From Pseudomonas sediminis (GTDB lineage: Bacteria > Pseudomonadota > Gammaproteobacteria > Pseudomonadales > Pseudomonadaceae): 64,000 nt of DNA. The first letter of the stretch is position 1. Each line of letters opens with the position of its first letter. The notes under the pieces are model-generated. The model was not told the DNA's origin. It did no database searches and was given only the letters and a program-made list of their open reading frames with translations. Shown here piece by piece: positions 27,582-37,088 of the stretch. The stretch covers positions 3,038,001 through 3,102,000 of the forward strand of contig NZ_CP154631.1 in the NCBI RefSeq assembly GCF_039555755.1, in the 5' to 3' direction. The position numbers and the translations under genes are program-made.

Positions 27582-28913
27582 TTAGAGTGCGCCGGCCTTC
27601 TTCCAGGCCAGATAACTGCTCACCAGTTCCGGGCCGAGTTCGCCTGGGCGAGCATCGAGCACCGGTACGCCGTGGGCGGCCAGGCGCTCGTGCAGGTCGG
27701 CGCGGGCGTTGAGGTAGTCCAGCGTACCGCAGTAAGCCAGGGCCTGATCGAATTGCTCTACGGGCGTCTGGTGCAGGCGGTCCAGCGCCTCCTCACGCAG
27801 GCTGGCGATCAGCACGCGATGCTGACGCGACAGGCGACGCACGGCGGCGAGCAGGTCCTGGTCATCCTCGTCGCGCAGGTTGGTCACCAGCACTACCAGC
27901 GAGCGGCGCCGCTGACGTGCCAGCAGCAAGTCGGCAGCGGCGCTGAAGTCGGCCGGTTGCTGGCTGGTTTCGAGGTCGTAAACGGCATTGAGCAGCACGT
28001 TCAACTGAGCCGGGCCTTTGACCGGCGCCAGGTAACGCGACTGGTTGCCGGCGAAGGTTGCCAGGCCGACGGCATCGCCCTGGCGCAGGGCGACGTAGCT
28101 GAGCAGCAGACAGGCATTGAGGGCGTGGTCGAAGTGCGATAGCTCGTCGTCCTGGCTACGCATACGGCGGCCGCAATCGAGCAGGAAGACGATCTGCTGG
28201 TCGCGCTCGTCCTGATACTCGCGAGCGATGGGTGTGCGCTTGCGCGCGGTGGCCTTCCAGTCGATCTGGCGCAAGGTGTCGCCGTCACGAAATTCGCGTA
28301 GCTGGTGAAATTCCAGACCCAGGCCGCGACGCGGGCGTTGGCGTACGCCCAACTGACTCAGCCAGTCGTCCACGGCCTTGAGCTGCGCGCCGTAGAGGCG
28401 GGCGAAGTCCGGGTAGACGCGACTCTCGTCAGCCAGCGGCAGCAGGCGTTTGGCCTGCCACAGGCGCAGCGGGCTGGGCAGCTTCAGCTCGCACAGGTCG
28501 AAATGGAAATGCCCGCGGATCAGCGGCTTGAGGCGATAGCTGGCGTGGGTTTGCTGGCCCGGGTGTAGGGTGACGCGTTGCGGCAGGAAGTCGAAGGCCA
28601 TGCCTTCCGGTACATGGTCGAAGACCTCGATTTCCTGGGTTTGGGCAAAGTCATGGTGAACGATCAGTTGCACCTCGCTCCAGCGCCCGAGCGGCAGATT
28701 ACCCGGCAACACGCGCTCCAGACGCGGAGATGGCTGGCGCCGCAGCCACAGGGCGTCGACAGCGGCGATCAGCAGCAACGCCAGCAACAACCCCCAGGCC
28801 ACTGGCATCAGGCTATCTGCCAGGCGAATGCCGAGCAGGGGCAAGGCACCGAGCAATACGGCGGCGGCGAACAGGCCGCCGAGCAGCCCGAGGAGCAGGC
28901 GCGAAGGTTTCAT
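27582..28913 (-). CDS. DUF58 domain protein
   Basis: A 443-residue protein with two N-terminal membrane helices (LLLGLLGGLFAAAVLLGALPLLG and LMPVAWGLLLALLLIAAVDALW). The DUF58 signature is GLEFHQLREFRDGDTLRQIDWKATAR, and a von Willebrand-A-like domain includes QIVFLLDCGRRMRSQDD. DUF58 proteins are usual partners of MoxR AAA ATPases. The ATG overlaps the moxR stop by four bases; it is the last gene of the operon. Confidence 0.9.
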   Translation of the reverse strand: MKPSRLLLGLLGGLFAAAVLLGALPLLGIRLADSLMPVAWGLLLALLLIAAVDALWLRRQPSPRLERVLPGNLPLGRWSEVQLIVHHDFAQTQEIEVFDHVPEGMAFDFLPQRVTLHPGQQTHASYRLKPLIRGHFHFDLCELKLPSPLRLWQAKRLLPLADESRVYPDFARLYGAQLKAVDDWLSQLGVRQRPRRGLGLEFHQLREFRDGDTLRQIDWKATARKRTPIAREYQDERDQQIVFLLDCGRRMRSQDDELSHFDHALNACLLLSYVALRQGDAVGLATFAGNQSRYLAPVKGPAQLNVLLNAVYDLETSQQPADFSAAADLLLARQRRRSLVVLVTNLRDEDDQDLLAAVRRLSRQHRVLIASLREEALDRLHQTPVEQFDQALAYCGTLDYLNARADLHERLAAHGVPVLDARPGELGPELVSSYLAWKKAGAL

Positions 28914-29944
28914 AGGCGCGGTGCCGGCACCTGATCGAGCAACTGTTGCAGAACCTGATCCACCGACAAGCCTTCGATATCCAGCTCTGGCGCCAGGCGT
29001 ACGCGATGGCGCAGCACGGCCAGGGCACAGCTCTTGATGTCATCCGGCAGGACGAAGTCGCCGCCGCGCAGCAGCGCACGCGCGCGGGCGCCGCGTACCA
29101 GGGCGATCGACGCACGCGGCCCGGCGCCCATGGCTAGGCCTGGCCAACTGCGGGTGGCGCGGGCCAGGCGCACGGCGTAATCGAGCACCTGATCATCCAG
29201 GGCCAGATCGCTGGCGATCTTTTGCAGCGCCAGCACGTCCTTGGCTTGCAGCAGGGTGCGCAGCGGGCTGACTTCGAGCATGTCGGCCTTGGCCGAGCGC
29301 GTCACCTGGCGCACCATGTTCAGCTCTTCGTCCTGCTGCGGATAATCAATACGCAGTTTGAGCATGAAGCGGTCCAGCTCGGCTTCCGGCAGCGGGTAGG
29401 TGCCTTCCTGCTCGATCGGGTTCATGGTCGCCAGCACCATGAACGGCAACTGCACGGGCAGGGCGCGACCTTCCAGGGTTACCTGGCGTTCCTGCATCAC
29501 TTCCAGCAGGGCGGCCTGGGTCTTGGCCGGTGCGCGGTTGATTTCGTCAGCCAGCAGCAGGTTGGTGAACACCGGGCCCTTGCGCAGCTTGAACTGCTCG
29601 CTCTGCATGTCGTACACGGCATGGCCGGTGACATCGCTGGGCATCAGGTCCGGGGTGAACTGGATGCGCGCGAACTCGCCGCCGAAGCAGCGCGCCAGGG
29701 CGCGTACCAGCAGGGTCTTGCCCAGCCCCGGCACACCTTCGACCAGCACATGGCCACCGGCGATCAGCGCGGTGAGCACATCGTCGATCACCGCGCTCTG
29801 GCCGATCACGGCCTTGCGCAGCTCGGCGCGCAGAGCCTGGGCCAACTGGCTGGCACGCTGGCGCTGCTGCGCTTGCGGGTTGCTCGGCGCGGCGGTCGGG
29901 GTTTCCTGCACCGGCAGGTTGTCGTTCTCGGGGATCTCGCTCAT
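28910..29944 (-). CDS. MoxR family AAA+ ATPase
   Basis: A 344-residue ATPase. Walker A (GVPGLGKTLL), Walker B (LLLADEINRAPAKTQAALLEVMQE) and sensor (MVLATMNPIEQEGTYPLPEAELDRF) are intact, and a lid domain follows. MoxR ATPases act as chaperones for vWA-domain partners, here the DUF58 protein directly downstream. The start overlaps the DUF4350 stop by four bases. Confidence 0.93.
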   Translation of the reverse strand: MSEIPENDNLPVQETPTAAPSNPQAQQRQRASQLAQALRAELRKAVIGQSAVIDDVLTALIAGGHVLVEGVPGLGKTLLVRALARCFGGEFARIQFTPDLMPSDVTGHAVYDMQSEQFKLRKGPVFTNLLLADEINRAPAKTQAALLEVMQERQVTLEGRALPVQLPFMVLATMNPIEQEGTYPLPEAELDRFMLKLRIDYPQQDEELNMVRQVTRSAKADMLEVSPLRTLLQAKDVLALQKIASDLALDDQVLDYAVRLARATRSWPGLAMGAGPRASIALVRGARARALLRGGDFVLPDDIKSCALAVLRHRVRLAPELDIEGLSVDQVLQQLLDQVPAPRL

Positions 29945-31122
29945 AGGGCATTCCTGAGGGTTTGCAGGTGGGCGACCTGGCGGGTGAAGTCACTGGCGGA
30001 TAGGCGCTGCGGTGGCAGTGGGCGCATGGCCTGGCTGATGTTCTTGGCGGGCAGGCGGGTCAGGCGGCCGAGCACTTGCCATTGTTCGGCGACGGCGAGT
30101 TTCTCGAAACCGGGGTGGCGGCGGCGTGCGCGTCGATTGATGTCCTGCTGCAGACCTTTGAGCAGGCTGTGCTGACCACTGCGACGGAGGAGGAAGTCGG
30201 CACTGCCGCGCAGGTGTTCTTCGAGCTGGCGACGGGCGCGCCTGGCCGGCGCCTGCAGTGGGCCATGGCGCACACCGACGTGCCACAGGGTAGCGATGAT
30301 CAACAGCGCCAGCACCAGCAGCGCCAGCGGGAAGTGGCGCAGCAGCAGGCGGGCCAGGCCGTCGCTGTCGGCGTGATAGAGCAGGGTCACGGCGCTGTCC
30401 TGGCTCAGGTACCAGAGCAGCCAGGCGTGGTCGTATTCGTTGATATTGCGGTTTTGCCAGATCCACGGATCGCTCAGTACGGTGATCAGGCCATCGCCGT
30501 GGTAAAGCTGCAGCAAGTGCGTGGCAGAGTCGCTGTTGGCCCATGCGTGTGCCCGGTTCTGCGCGTCGTACAGATGAAAGTCGGTGTCGAAGGCGATGTA
30601 GGCCGGGGCCTGTTCGTTCTCCAAGTAGAGTTTGGTGAGTTGCGGGTAGGCCTCGTGCTCTTGGTTTTCCGGCTCGGGCTCACTGGCTTCTTCGTCATCC
30701 AGGTCGTCACTCATGTATTGCTGGATGCCGAGCAGATCGAGTAGCAGGTCGCCGCTCTCGCCTTCCTCTTCGTTCCACAGGCGTTCGGCGATGAATAGCA
30801 GGTGACCGCCATTGGCCGTCCATTGCAGCACGCGTTCGACCTGGCGTGGCGTCATGTTGCCGCGGTCGGCCAGCAGCATCAGGGTCTGACCTTCGCTGGG
30901 CAGGCTGTCCAGCACGTCCAGGCCTTCGGCGCGGCGAGCGGCGATGCCCTGTTTGCGCAGGAAGTGTTCCGCCGCCAGGTAAGGGCTGCTGGCAACCTCG
31001 GGAGAAGGGCCGTGTTCGACCACGTCCTCATAAGGTTCGAGCTTGCCCAGCACATAACTGGCCAGCAGTCCCAGGCCCAGCAGAAGGGCCATGGCGAGGA
31101 TGAAACCGGCGCGCCGACTCAT
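29941..31122 (-). CDS. DUF4350 membrane protein
   Basis: A 393-residue protein. A membrane helix at about residues 5-23 (AGFILAMALLLGLGLLASYVL) is followed by a DUF4350-type domain (YLAAEHFLRKQGIAARRAEGLDVLDSLPSEGQTLML) and a second helix near residues 270-290 (LALLVLALLIIATLWHVGV). An acidic stretch (DDLDDEEASEPEPENQEHE) lies in the middle. It is translationally coupled on both sides. DUF4350 genes recur with MoxR, DUF58 and DUF4129; the role is unknown. Confidence 0.82.
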   Translation of the reverse strand: MSRRAGFILAMALLLGLGLLASYVLGKLEPYEDVVEHGPSPEVASSPYLAAEHFLRKQGIAARRAEGLDVLDSLPSEGQTLMLLADRGNMTPRQVERVLQWTANGGHLLFIAERLWNEEEGESGDLLLDLLGIQQYMSDDLDDEEASEPEPENQEHEAYPQLTKLYLENEQAPAYIAFDTDFHLYDAQNRAHAWANSDSATHLLQLYHGDGLITVLSDPWIWQNRNINEYDHAWLLWYLSQDSAVTLLYHADSDGLARLLLRHFPLALLVLALLIIATLWHVGVRHGPLQAPARRARRQLEEHLRGSADFLLRRSGQHSLLKGLQQDINRRARRRHPGFEKLAVAEQWQVLGRLTRLPAKNISQAMRPLPPQRLSASDFTRQVAHLQTLRNAL

Positions 31123-32708
31123 GCTGCACGCTCCTGACCAAAGAGGCTACGCCAGCCCTGGCACAGGCCCTGGCGCAGTGACTCGTCAGGCAGGCGATGA
31201 CCATAGGCCAGGACCTGCCAATGCAGGGTGAGCTGGCGACTGTAGTCTTCCAGATTCTGCTGCTCAAGACCGGCGACCAGGTGCAGAACTTCGCCTTCGG
31301 TGTGCGACTGTTTCAGGGGCAGGCGGTGCTCGTGCAAAAGCCGGCTGAGCAAGGCGCGGTAGAGCAAACCGAGTGCTGCGCGCGGCTGTTCGGCCCAGAG
31401 CTGCTCGGCTTCGCTGGCGACGTCATCGGGTAGTGTCTCCGGCGCCAGTTCCAGACCGAACAGCTGTTGCGGCGCGACCTGCCGGCGTCGTGTCGGCAGG
31501 CCGATACGTTCGCCAAAGGCCTGCAGCCACTCGCGGTAGCGCCACAGAACGAAGGCCAGCAGCGCAGCCAGTGCCGCCCACAGCAGCACTTCGAAGATCT
31601 GCGCGACGACATCCAGACTCTTCCACCATTCGCCGAGCTTGAGCAGGTTCTTGAGCATATCGAGGAAGGCTTCGACGTCTTCCGGTTTGGGCTCCTCAGC
31701 GGGCTTTTCTTCGCCCAGTCGCCAGCGCGTGACGGTTTCGCGGTGCTGGAAGGGCGGTTCGTCGAGCAGCGCTTCGATGCTTTCACGCGCGGCCTGGCTG
31801 CTCAGCGGCTGCTGGAGCAGGCGTGGTGCCTCGGGGCCTTGCGGGTCGTCGGCCTGCTCGACGTCTTCGCTGACGATTGGTTGCGTGTCGGCCCAGGCGT
31901 CGCCTGGCAGCTGCGTCAGCAATACGGCGCAACCGAGCAACAGGGCGTAGGCGCTGCCGGTCAGGCGTTGGCGCAGGCGGCGGAAGGTCAGCTCGATATC
32001 CCAGGCTTCCAGGGCGGTGCGGCGGTTGAGGTAGAGGGTGAAACCACAGGCGACGTAGACCGGCTCCCAGATGATCAGCAGTAGCACGTAAAGCAGGTTG
32101 GACAGGTGCTCCAGCCACAGCCATTGGCCACTGCTGGCGGCGATCATGCTTTCCCAGGTCCAGTTCAGCTCCACCTGTTGTGGCAGCATCAGATAGAACA
32201 GGGCGACCAGGCCCATCCATAGGGCGACTTCCAGGTGCATGCCTACCAGCGTCAGCCAGGTAGCGGCGGCGCTGTCGCGCTGGCCGAGCACTACCAGGCG
32301 CTGGCTGCGCGCTTGCCCGGCCAGGCCCTCCAATTGCAACACGGGTAGATCGAAGCTGCGCGTTGGGCTCAGTCGGCGCCAGGTCAGGCTGGCCAGCAAT
32401 TGTGGTCGCAGCAGTTTTGGTATGGCGCGCAGGGCCTGTTTCAGCGAGGGCGTATTGCCGAACAGGGCTTGCGAAAGGATGTACAGCGGCAACCGTTCAT
32501 AGGCGGGTTTGAGCCACCAGAACAGAAAGATTGCCCAACCCGGATACTGCCAGAGCAATGCGCAGAGCAGGGCGAACAGAGGCAGTGTGACCAGTGCCCA
32601 GCTGGCCATCAGCAGGCCGGCGTGACGGCGGGCGAGTAGCACGCCGAGGTCGATGGCTTCCCAGGCACTGCGCGGACGGATGGCGACGCTGGCTTCAGTC
32701 AGGCGCAT
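31119..32708 (-). CDS. DUF4129 multi-pass membrane protein
   Basis: A 529-residue protein with several membrane helices in the first ~270 residues, a soluble linker with acidic stretches, another helix near residue 375 (EVLLWAALAALLAFVLWRYREWL) and a C-terminal DUF4129 domain (QPRAALGLLYRALLSRLLHEHRLPLKQSHTEGEVLHLV). DUF4129 is common in MoxR loci and resembles the tail of transglutaminase-like proteins. Its start lies 14 bp inside the SpoIIM gene. Function is unknown. Confidence 0.82.
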   Translation of the reverse strand: MRLTEASVAIRPRSAWEAIDLGVLLARRHAGLLMASWALVTLPLFALLCALLWQYPGWAIFLFWWLKPAYERLPLYILSQALFGNTPSLKQALRAIPKLLRPQLLASLTWRRLSPTRSFDLPVLQLEGLAGQARSQRLVVLGQRDSAAATWLTLVGMHLEVALWMGLVALFYLMLPQQVELNWTWESMIAASSGQWLWLEHLSNLLYVLLLIIWEPVYVACGFTLYLNRRTALEAWDIELTFRRLRQRLTGSAYALLLGCAVLLTQLPGDAWADTQPIVSEDVEQADDPQGPEAPRLLQQPLSSQAARESIEALLDEPPFQHRETVTRWRLGEEKPAEEPKPEDVEAFLDMLKNLLKLGEWWKSLDVVAQIFEVLLWAALAALLAFVLWRYREWLQAFGERIGLPTRRRQVAPQQLFGLELAPETLPDDVASEAEQLWAEQPRAALGLLYRALLSRLLHEHRLPLKQSHTEGEVLHLVAGLEQQNLEDYSRQLTLHWQVLAYGHRLPDESLRQGLCQGWRSLFGQERAA

Positions 32709-33675
32709 GCTGCCTCCGCCCGGCCAACAACAGATAACTCAGCACCAGTGCCCAGAGCCCGGCACCGACGGCGTACTTGATATTCGGGCTGGCGAATGTG
32801 GTGGATGACCAGAACGCCTCGATGAACGCGGCCAGCAGCAGGAACAGGATCACCCCGGCCACCAGCTGTATCGCCTTGCCAGCGGCCAGGCGCAAAGCCT
32901 CGCCACGGGGCAGGCGGCCGGGGGCGAGCAGCGCCCAGCCGAGCTTGAAACCGGCCGCGCCTGCCAGGGCGATGGCGGTCAGCTCGAAGGCACCATGGCC
33001 GATAACGAAGGACCAGAACGGCTCGCCGTAGCCGATGCGCGTCAGATGGCCGGCCACTGCGCCGATCATCAGGCCGTTGAAGAGCAGGAAGAACAGGCTA
33101 CCCAGGCCCAGCAGCAGACCGCTGGCGAAGGTCTGAAAGGCGATGCCGATGTTGTTCATGATGTAGAAGCCGAACATCACCCAGTCGTCGCCCGAACCGC
33201 GCTCGCTGAAGCGGCCGAGGCGTCGCGCGTCGGGATCGTACATGCCTTCCATTTCGCTGACCTGATCGGGGTTGACCAGGCTGAAAATCAGCTCGGGATA
33301 GAGATAGGTCAGCAGCCCCATCAATGCCAGGCTGCCGAAGAACAGCAGGCTGGCCACGCACACGCTGCGCCACTCGCTGCGTACCAGGCGCGGGAAGCCG
33401 CCGAACAGAAAGCGGATCATCTGCGCGCCAAGGTGGCTGCGATGGCGGTAGAACTGCTGGTGGCCGCGCATCGCCAATTGCTGCAACTGGTCGATCAGGT
33501 GGCTGCTGTAGCCGCGCGCCTGAGCCAGCGCCAGATGCTGGCAAAGCTGCCGGTAGCTGGCGGCGAAGCCATGGTAGGCCTGCGTTTTGGACTTGCCGCG
33601 CTCAAGCGCCTCGAGTTGGCTGTTGAAGGCATCCCAATCCGGCTGATGGCGACTTTCGAACAGGCTCTGTTTCAC
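32695..33675 (-). CDS. Stage II sporulation protein M (DUF95) family membrane protein
   Basis: A 326-residue protein with an N-terminal helical region and four or five membrane helices. FGFYIMNNIGIAFQTFASGLLLGLGSLFFLLFNGLMIGAVAGHL is the typical SpoIIM-like core. Pseudomonas does not sporulate, so the name reflects the fold only. It often pairs with an RDD protein, as here; the ATG overlaps the RDD stop by four bases. Confidence 0.85.
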   Translation of the reverse strand: MKQSLFESRHQPDWDAFNSQLEALERGKSKTQAYHGFAASYRQLCQHLALAQARGYSSHLIDQLQQLAMRGHQQFYRHRSHLGAQMIRFLFGGFPRLVRSEWRSVCVASLLFFGSLALMGLLTYLYPELIFSLVNPDQVSEMEGMYDPDARRLGRFSERGSGDDWVMFGFYIMNNIGIAFQTFASGLLLGLGSLFFLLFNGLMIGAVAGHLTRIGYGEPFWSFVIGHGAFELTAIALAGAAGFKLGWALLAPGRLPRGEALRLAAGKAIQLVAGVILFLLLAAFIEAFWSSTTFASPNIKYAVGAGLWALVLSYLLLAGRRQHAPD

Positions 33676-34397
33676 GGTGCACTTCCCAGCAGGCCGCGCG
33701 CGATGCCGTTGAGGCGCGGTTCGGCCTGTTCGGCAGGCACTTGCAGTGGCTCGGCCAGCAGTGCCGCCAGCTCGGCACGGCGTGCTGCAGAGAGTTGCCC
33801 GCCACGTTCGGCAAAACCGAGGACGGCGCGCTGCTCGTCAAGATTGAGCGGGAAGGGAGCTGGCATTGGCTCTGCGTCGGCGAGTAGCGGTTTGCTCAGT
33901 GGTGCATCGCGATAGACCACCAGCGTGCCGGCAGCGATATCGCCAAGGCGCTTAAAGGCCGGGTGATTCAGGCAACTGATGATGCCCAGGGTGTAGCCAA
34001 ACGGCAGGATATCGACGAAGCGCAGCAGGTTGCGCGTCAGCGATGCGGCCCAGCCGATGGGCGTACCGTCATCGTGCACCACGCGTAGGCCGAGCATCTG
34101 CTTGCCGGGAGAGCGGCCCTGGTTGAGCACCTCAAACAGCACCATGTACCACCAGGTCACGAGAAACAGCAGGATGGTGCCCAGGCCCATGCCGAACTGA
34201 CCAAGCAGGCCGAGGACGATGAACATCAGGGCGAGGATCAGGCCGCGAATGGCCAGGTCGATGGCGAACGCCAGGGCGCGCGGGACCAGCCCGGCTGGTC
34301 GCAGATGCAGATCGATACCTTCCGGCGTCTCGACCTGATAGCGAGTATCCAGGGGCGGCAGTGGGGATGAAAAGCTGGCGCTTGAGCGTGAGGGCAT
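33672..34397 (-). CDS. RDD family membrane protein
   Basis: A 241-residue protein. RPAGLVPRALAFAIDLAIRG contains the RDD-type Arg and Asp residues (A-x-x-ID). Membrane helices and LNQGRSPGKQMLGLRVV follow, ending in a soluble tail of about 80 residues. It is the first gene of the six-gene overlapping operon. RDD proteins are poorly understood; some affect ion or osmotic tolerance. Confidence 0.85.
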   Translation of the reverse strand: MPSRSSASFSSPLPPLDTRYQVETPEGIDLHLRPAGLVPRALAFAIDLAIRGLILALMFIVLGLLGQFGMGLGTILLFLVTWWYMVLFEVLNQGRSPGKQMLGLRVVHDDGTPIGWAASLTRNLLRFVDILPFGYTLGIISCLNHPAFKRLGDIAAGTLVVYRDAPLSKPLLADAEPMPAPFPLNLDEQRAVLGFAERGGQLSAARRAELAALLAEPLQVPAEQAEPRLNGIARGLLGSAP

Positions 34398-34499
34398 CGG
34401 CGGACTGCATCAAGGAAAGCCCGATGCTAGCGAGCAGCGGGCCACGAACGCAACCGGGCCAGCGAACTGGCCCGAGTCACGTCGACTTATTGGCTGGCC

Positions 34500-35258
34500 T
34501 TATTGGGCAGCAGGCAGTACGCCAAAGATGGTGCGATACAGCACACCCATGGCCACGACCATCAGCGGAATGCTCCACACCAGACCGATACCCAGCGGGA
34601 TGGCGCTGACCATGACGATCAGGCCGAGCAGCAGGAACAGGCCGAAGACCTTGAACCAGTGCTGAGTGATTGCCTTGCGCGAGGCTTCCAGTGCCTGCCA
34701 GGGCGACAGACCACGCTCGACCACCAGCGGAATGGCCAACAGATAGGCCACAGCCAGGTAGATGCCGGGGATCAGCAGCAGGATCATGCCGAGGTAGATC
34801 AGCAGCATCATCACCACGGCGGTGATGATCAGCGGCACGGTGCGGCCGAAGTGGCTGAAGATTTCGTTGAAGTTCAGCGGCTGGTCGGCGGCGCGGCGAA
34901 TGCCAACCATGTTGATGCCGGCCATGAAGGGGTAGGCCAGGGCCGATGCCAGCAGCGAAATCAGAATCTCGCCGATGAACATCAGGGCGATGCTATCGCT
35001 CAGCGCGCCGAAGATGCCCACTACGCCGCCGAGGATGAAAGTGGCTGCCAGAAGCACCACGTAGAACACCAGGAAGCCACCGATGATGATGCCTTTGGTG
35101 CCCTTGACCTTGCTCCAGGACTCGCTCAGCAGGTCGCCGATGTTGAAGTCATAGCCGCGTGCTAGGGCTTCTTCGATGCTCGGTACCTGGTTGGACGGCA
35201 CTTGTTGCAGGTCGCTGGTGGGGGCGGCATAGGGATTGGGGGTGATCGCGTCACTCAT
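34500..35258 (-). CDS. Hypothetical multi-pass membrane protein, YciC/DUF975-like
   Basis: A 252-residue protein. A proline-rich N-terminus (PNPYAAPTSDLQQ) precedes about five membrane helices. The LLLIPGIYLAVAYLLAIPLVVERGLSPWQALEASRKAITQHWFKVF pattern is typical of a broad family of membrane proteins of unknown function. It lies 103 bp upstream of the RDD gene on the same strand and may belong to that transcript. I do not recognise a precise function. Confidence 0.7.
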   Translation of the reverse strand: MSDAITPNPYAAPTSDLQQVPSNQVPSIEEALARGYDFNIGDLLSESWSKVKGTKGIIIGGFLVFYVVLLAATFILGGVVGIFGALSDSIALMFIGEILISLLASALAYPFMAGINMVGIRRAADQPLNFNEIFSHFGRTVPLIITAVVMMLLIYLGMILLLIPGIYLAVAYLLAIPLVVERGLSPWQALEASRKAITQHWFKVFGLFLLLGLIVMVSAIPLGIGLVWSIPLMVVAMGVLYRTIFGVLPAAQ

Positions 35259-35440
35259 GGTTGCGTCCTTGTACAGAGTGCTAGAGGAGCGCCAATGCTA
35301 ATGGTTACAGCATTTTTCTCAAGTGCAGTGCGTCCGCTCATGCGGCGCCTGTGCGCTGGTTCATGCTTTTTGCCGGCAGCGGCTGGGCCAGAGGTGAATG
35401 ATAGACTGGCGGCAATTTTGCCTTGGGTACGGAGCCGCCA

Positions 35441-36889
35441 ATGACTTCCAGCATCTTCTGGTACGACTACGAGACCACCGGTATCAATCCGCGGTGTGAC
35501 CGCCCGCTGCAGGTGGCAGGTATCCGTACCGATGAGGCGCTGAACGAGATCGGCGAGCCACTGAACATCTACTGCCGCCCCAGTGACGATATCCTGCCGC
35601 ACCCGGCTGCCTGCCTGGTGACCGGTATCGATCCGCAGCGCCTGCAACAGTCGGGGCTTGACGAAGGCGAGTTCATGACCCGCGTGCATGCCGCGCTCTC
35701 GGCACCGGGCACCTGTGGCGCCGGATACAACAGCTTGCGTTTCGATGACGAGGTGACGCGCTACAGCCTCTATCGCAACTTCTTCGACCCCTATGCGCGC
35801 GAGTGGCAGGGCGGCAACAGCCGCTGGGACCTGATCGATCTCGTGCGCACGGCCTATGCGCTGCGTCCCGAAGGCATCGAGTGGCCTGAGGAAGAGGGGC
35901 GGGTCTCGCTCAAGCTGGAGCGCCTGACCCAGGCCAATGGCATCGATCATGGTCAGGCGCACGACGCTCTGTCCGATGTGCGCGCCACTATTGGCCTGGC
36001 ACGGCTGCTGCGTGAGCGTCAGCCAAAGCTTTACGACTTTCTCTACCAACTGCGCAGCAAGCAGCGAGTGCTGGATCAGATTCGTCTGCTGCAGCCGCTG
36101 TTGCACATTTCCGGACGCTTCTCTGCGGCACGTCATTATCTGGCGCCCGTGTTGCCCTTGGCTTGGCATCCTCGCAACCGCAATGCGTTGATCGTCTGTG
36201 ACCTGCAGGCCGATCCGTCGCCCTTGCTGAATCTGGATGCCGATACGCTGCGTAGTCGTATCTACACGCGCCGTGAGGATCTCGCCGAGGGCGAGTTGCC
36301 GGTGCCGCTGAAGCTACTGCACATCAATCGCTGTCCGGTCGTGGCGCCGCTTTCGGTGCTGCGCGAGGCGGATCGACAGCGTTTGCAGCTGGACTGGTCG
36401 AGTTGTGAGCGCAATGTCGAAGTGTTGAAAAATGAACAACCGCTTTGGCAGGACAAGTTAGCGGTCATTTACCGTGAAGAGGCTTTCGCGGGCAGTAACG
36501 ACCCCGAGCAACAGCTGTACGATGGGTTTATCGGTGACCGTGACCGTCGTTTGTGTGAGCAGGTGCGTAACGCTCAACCCGATGCATTGGCCAACGACAA
36601 AAAGTGGCCATTCGATGATGCCCGGCTGCCAGAGTTGTTGTTTCGTTATCGCGCGCGCAATTTTCCCGCCAGTCTGTCAGCGGCTGAATCTCAGCGCTGG
36701 GCAGAGTTCTGCCGGCAGCGTCTGAACGATCCGGAGTTCGGTGCCCCCAATACACTGACGCAATTTCACGCAGCGTTGGAGCAGTTGCGCGCTGACTGCA
36801 GCCCAAGCCAATTGCGACTTTTGCAGCAGTGGCAGACCTATGCACAGGCGCTGCAGGCGCGTTTTGCTATCAATCCCGCTAGCGTTTAA
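35441..36889 (+). CDS. sbcB: Exodeoxyribonuclease I
   Basis: A 482-residue 3'-5' single-strand DNA exonuclease. Exo motif I is FWYDYETTG and motif III is HDALSDVRATIGLARLL (DEDDh type). SH3-like and C-terminal domains follow (FPASLSAAESQRWAEFC, typical of ExoI). I chose the ATG at 35441 because the family start TSSIFWYDYET begins there; the frame opens six codons earlier. It is a stand-alone gene. Confidence 0.95.
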   Translation: MTSSIFWYDYETTGINPRCDRPLQVAGIRTDEALNEIGEPLNIYCRPSDDILPHPAACLVTGIDPQRLQQSGLDEGEFMTRVHAALSAPGTCGAGYNSLRFDDEVTRYSLYRNFFDPYAREWQGGNSRWDLIDLVRTAYALRPEGIEWPEEEGRVSLKLERLTQANGIDHGQAHDALSDVRATIGLARLLRERQPKLYDFLYQLRSKQRVLDQIRLLQPLLHISGRFSAARHYLAPVLPLAWHPRNRNALIVCDLQADPSPLLNLDADTLRSRIYTRREDLAEGELPVPLKLLHINRCPVVAPLSVLREADRQRLQLDWSSCERNVEVLKNEQPLWQDKLAVIYREEAFAGSNDPEQQLYDGFIGDRDRRLCEQVRNAQPDALANDKKWPFDDARLPELLFRYRARNFPASLSAAESQRWAEFCRQRLNDPEFGAPNTLTQFHAALEQLRADCSPSQLRLLQQWQTYAQALQARFAINPASV

Positions 36890-37045
36890 AGCGGACAGCA
36901 GGCCGCCGGGGCAATGCGCGGGGCGATGGCCGTTTCTGTGCGTTGTAAGAAAAATCGGGATGCGGGAACTTTTCGTTCGTTCAGTATTACTGCTAATGCA
37001 AGCAATTACCCGGAGCGGCTACTTCCGAAAAAAAACATCGGCAAT

Positions 37046-37073
37046 AAAAAACGCCAGCATGGCTGGCGTTTTG
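37046..37073 (-). terminator. Terminator of mvaT
   Basis: Stem AACGCCAGC/GCTGGCGTT with A- and T-runs on both sides. It lies 16 bp beyond the mvaT stop. sbcB ends about 155 bp away, so it could also serve that gene's strand. Confidence 0.85.
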
Positions 37074-37088
37074 GGTGTCGCTAAGGAG

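Noticed and set aside
32695..33675. Sporulation role for the SpoIIM-like gene
   Set aside because: Pseudomonas does not sporulate; only the membrane fold is shared.
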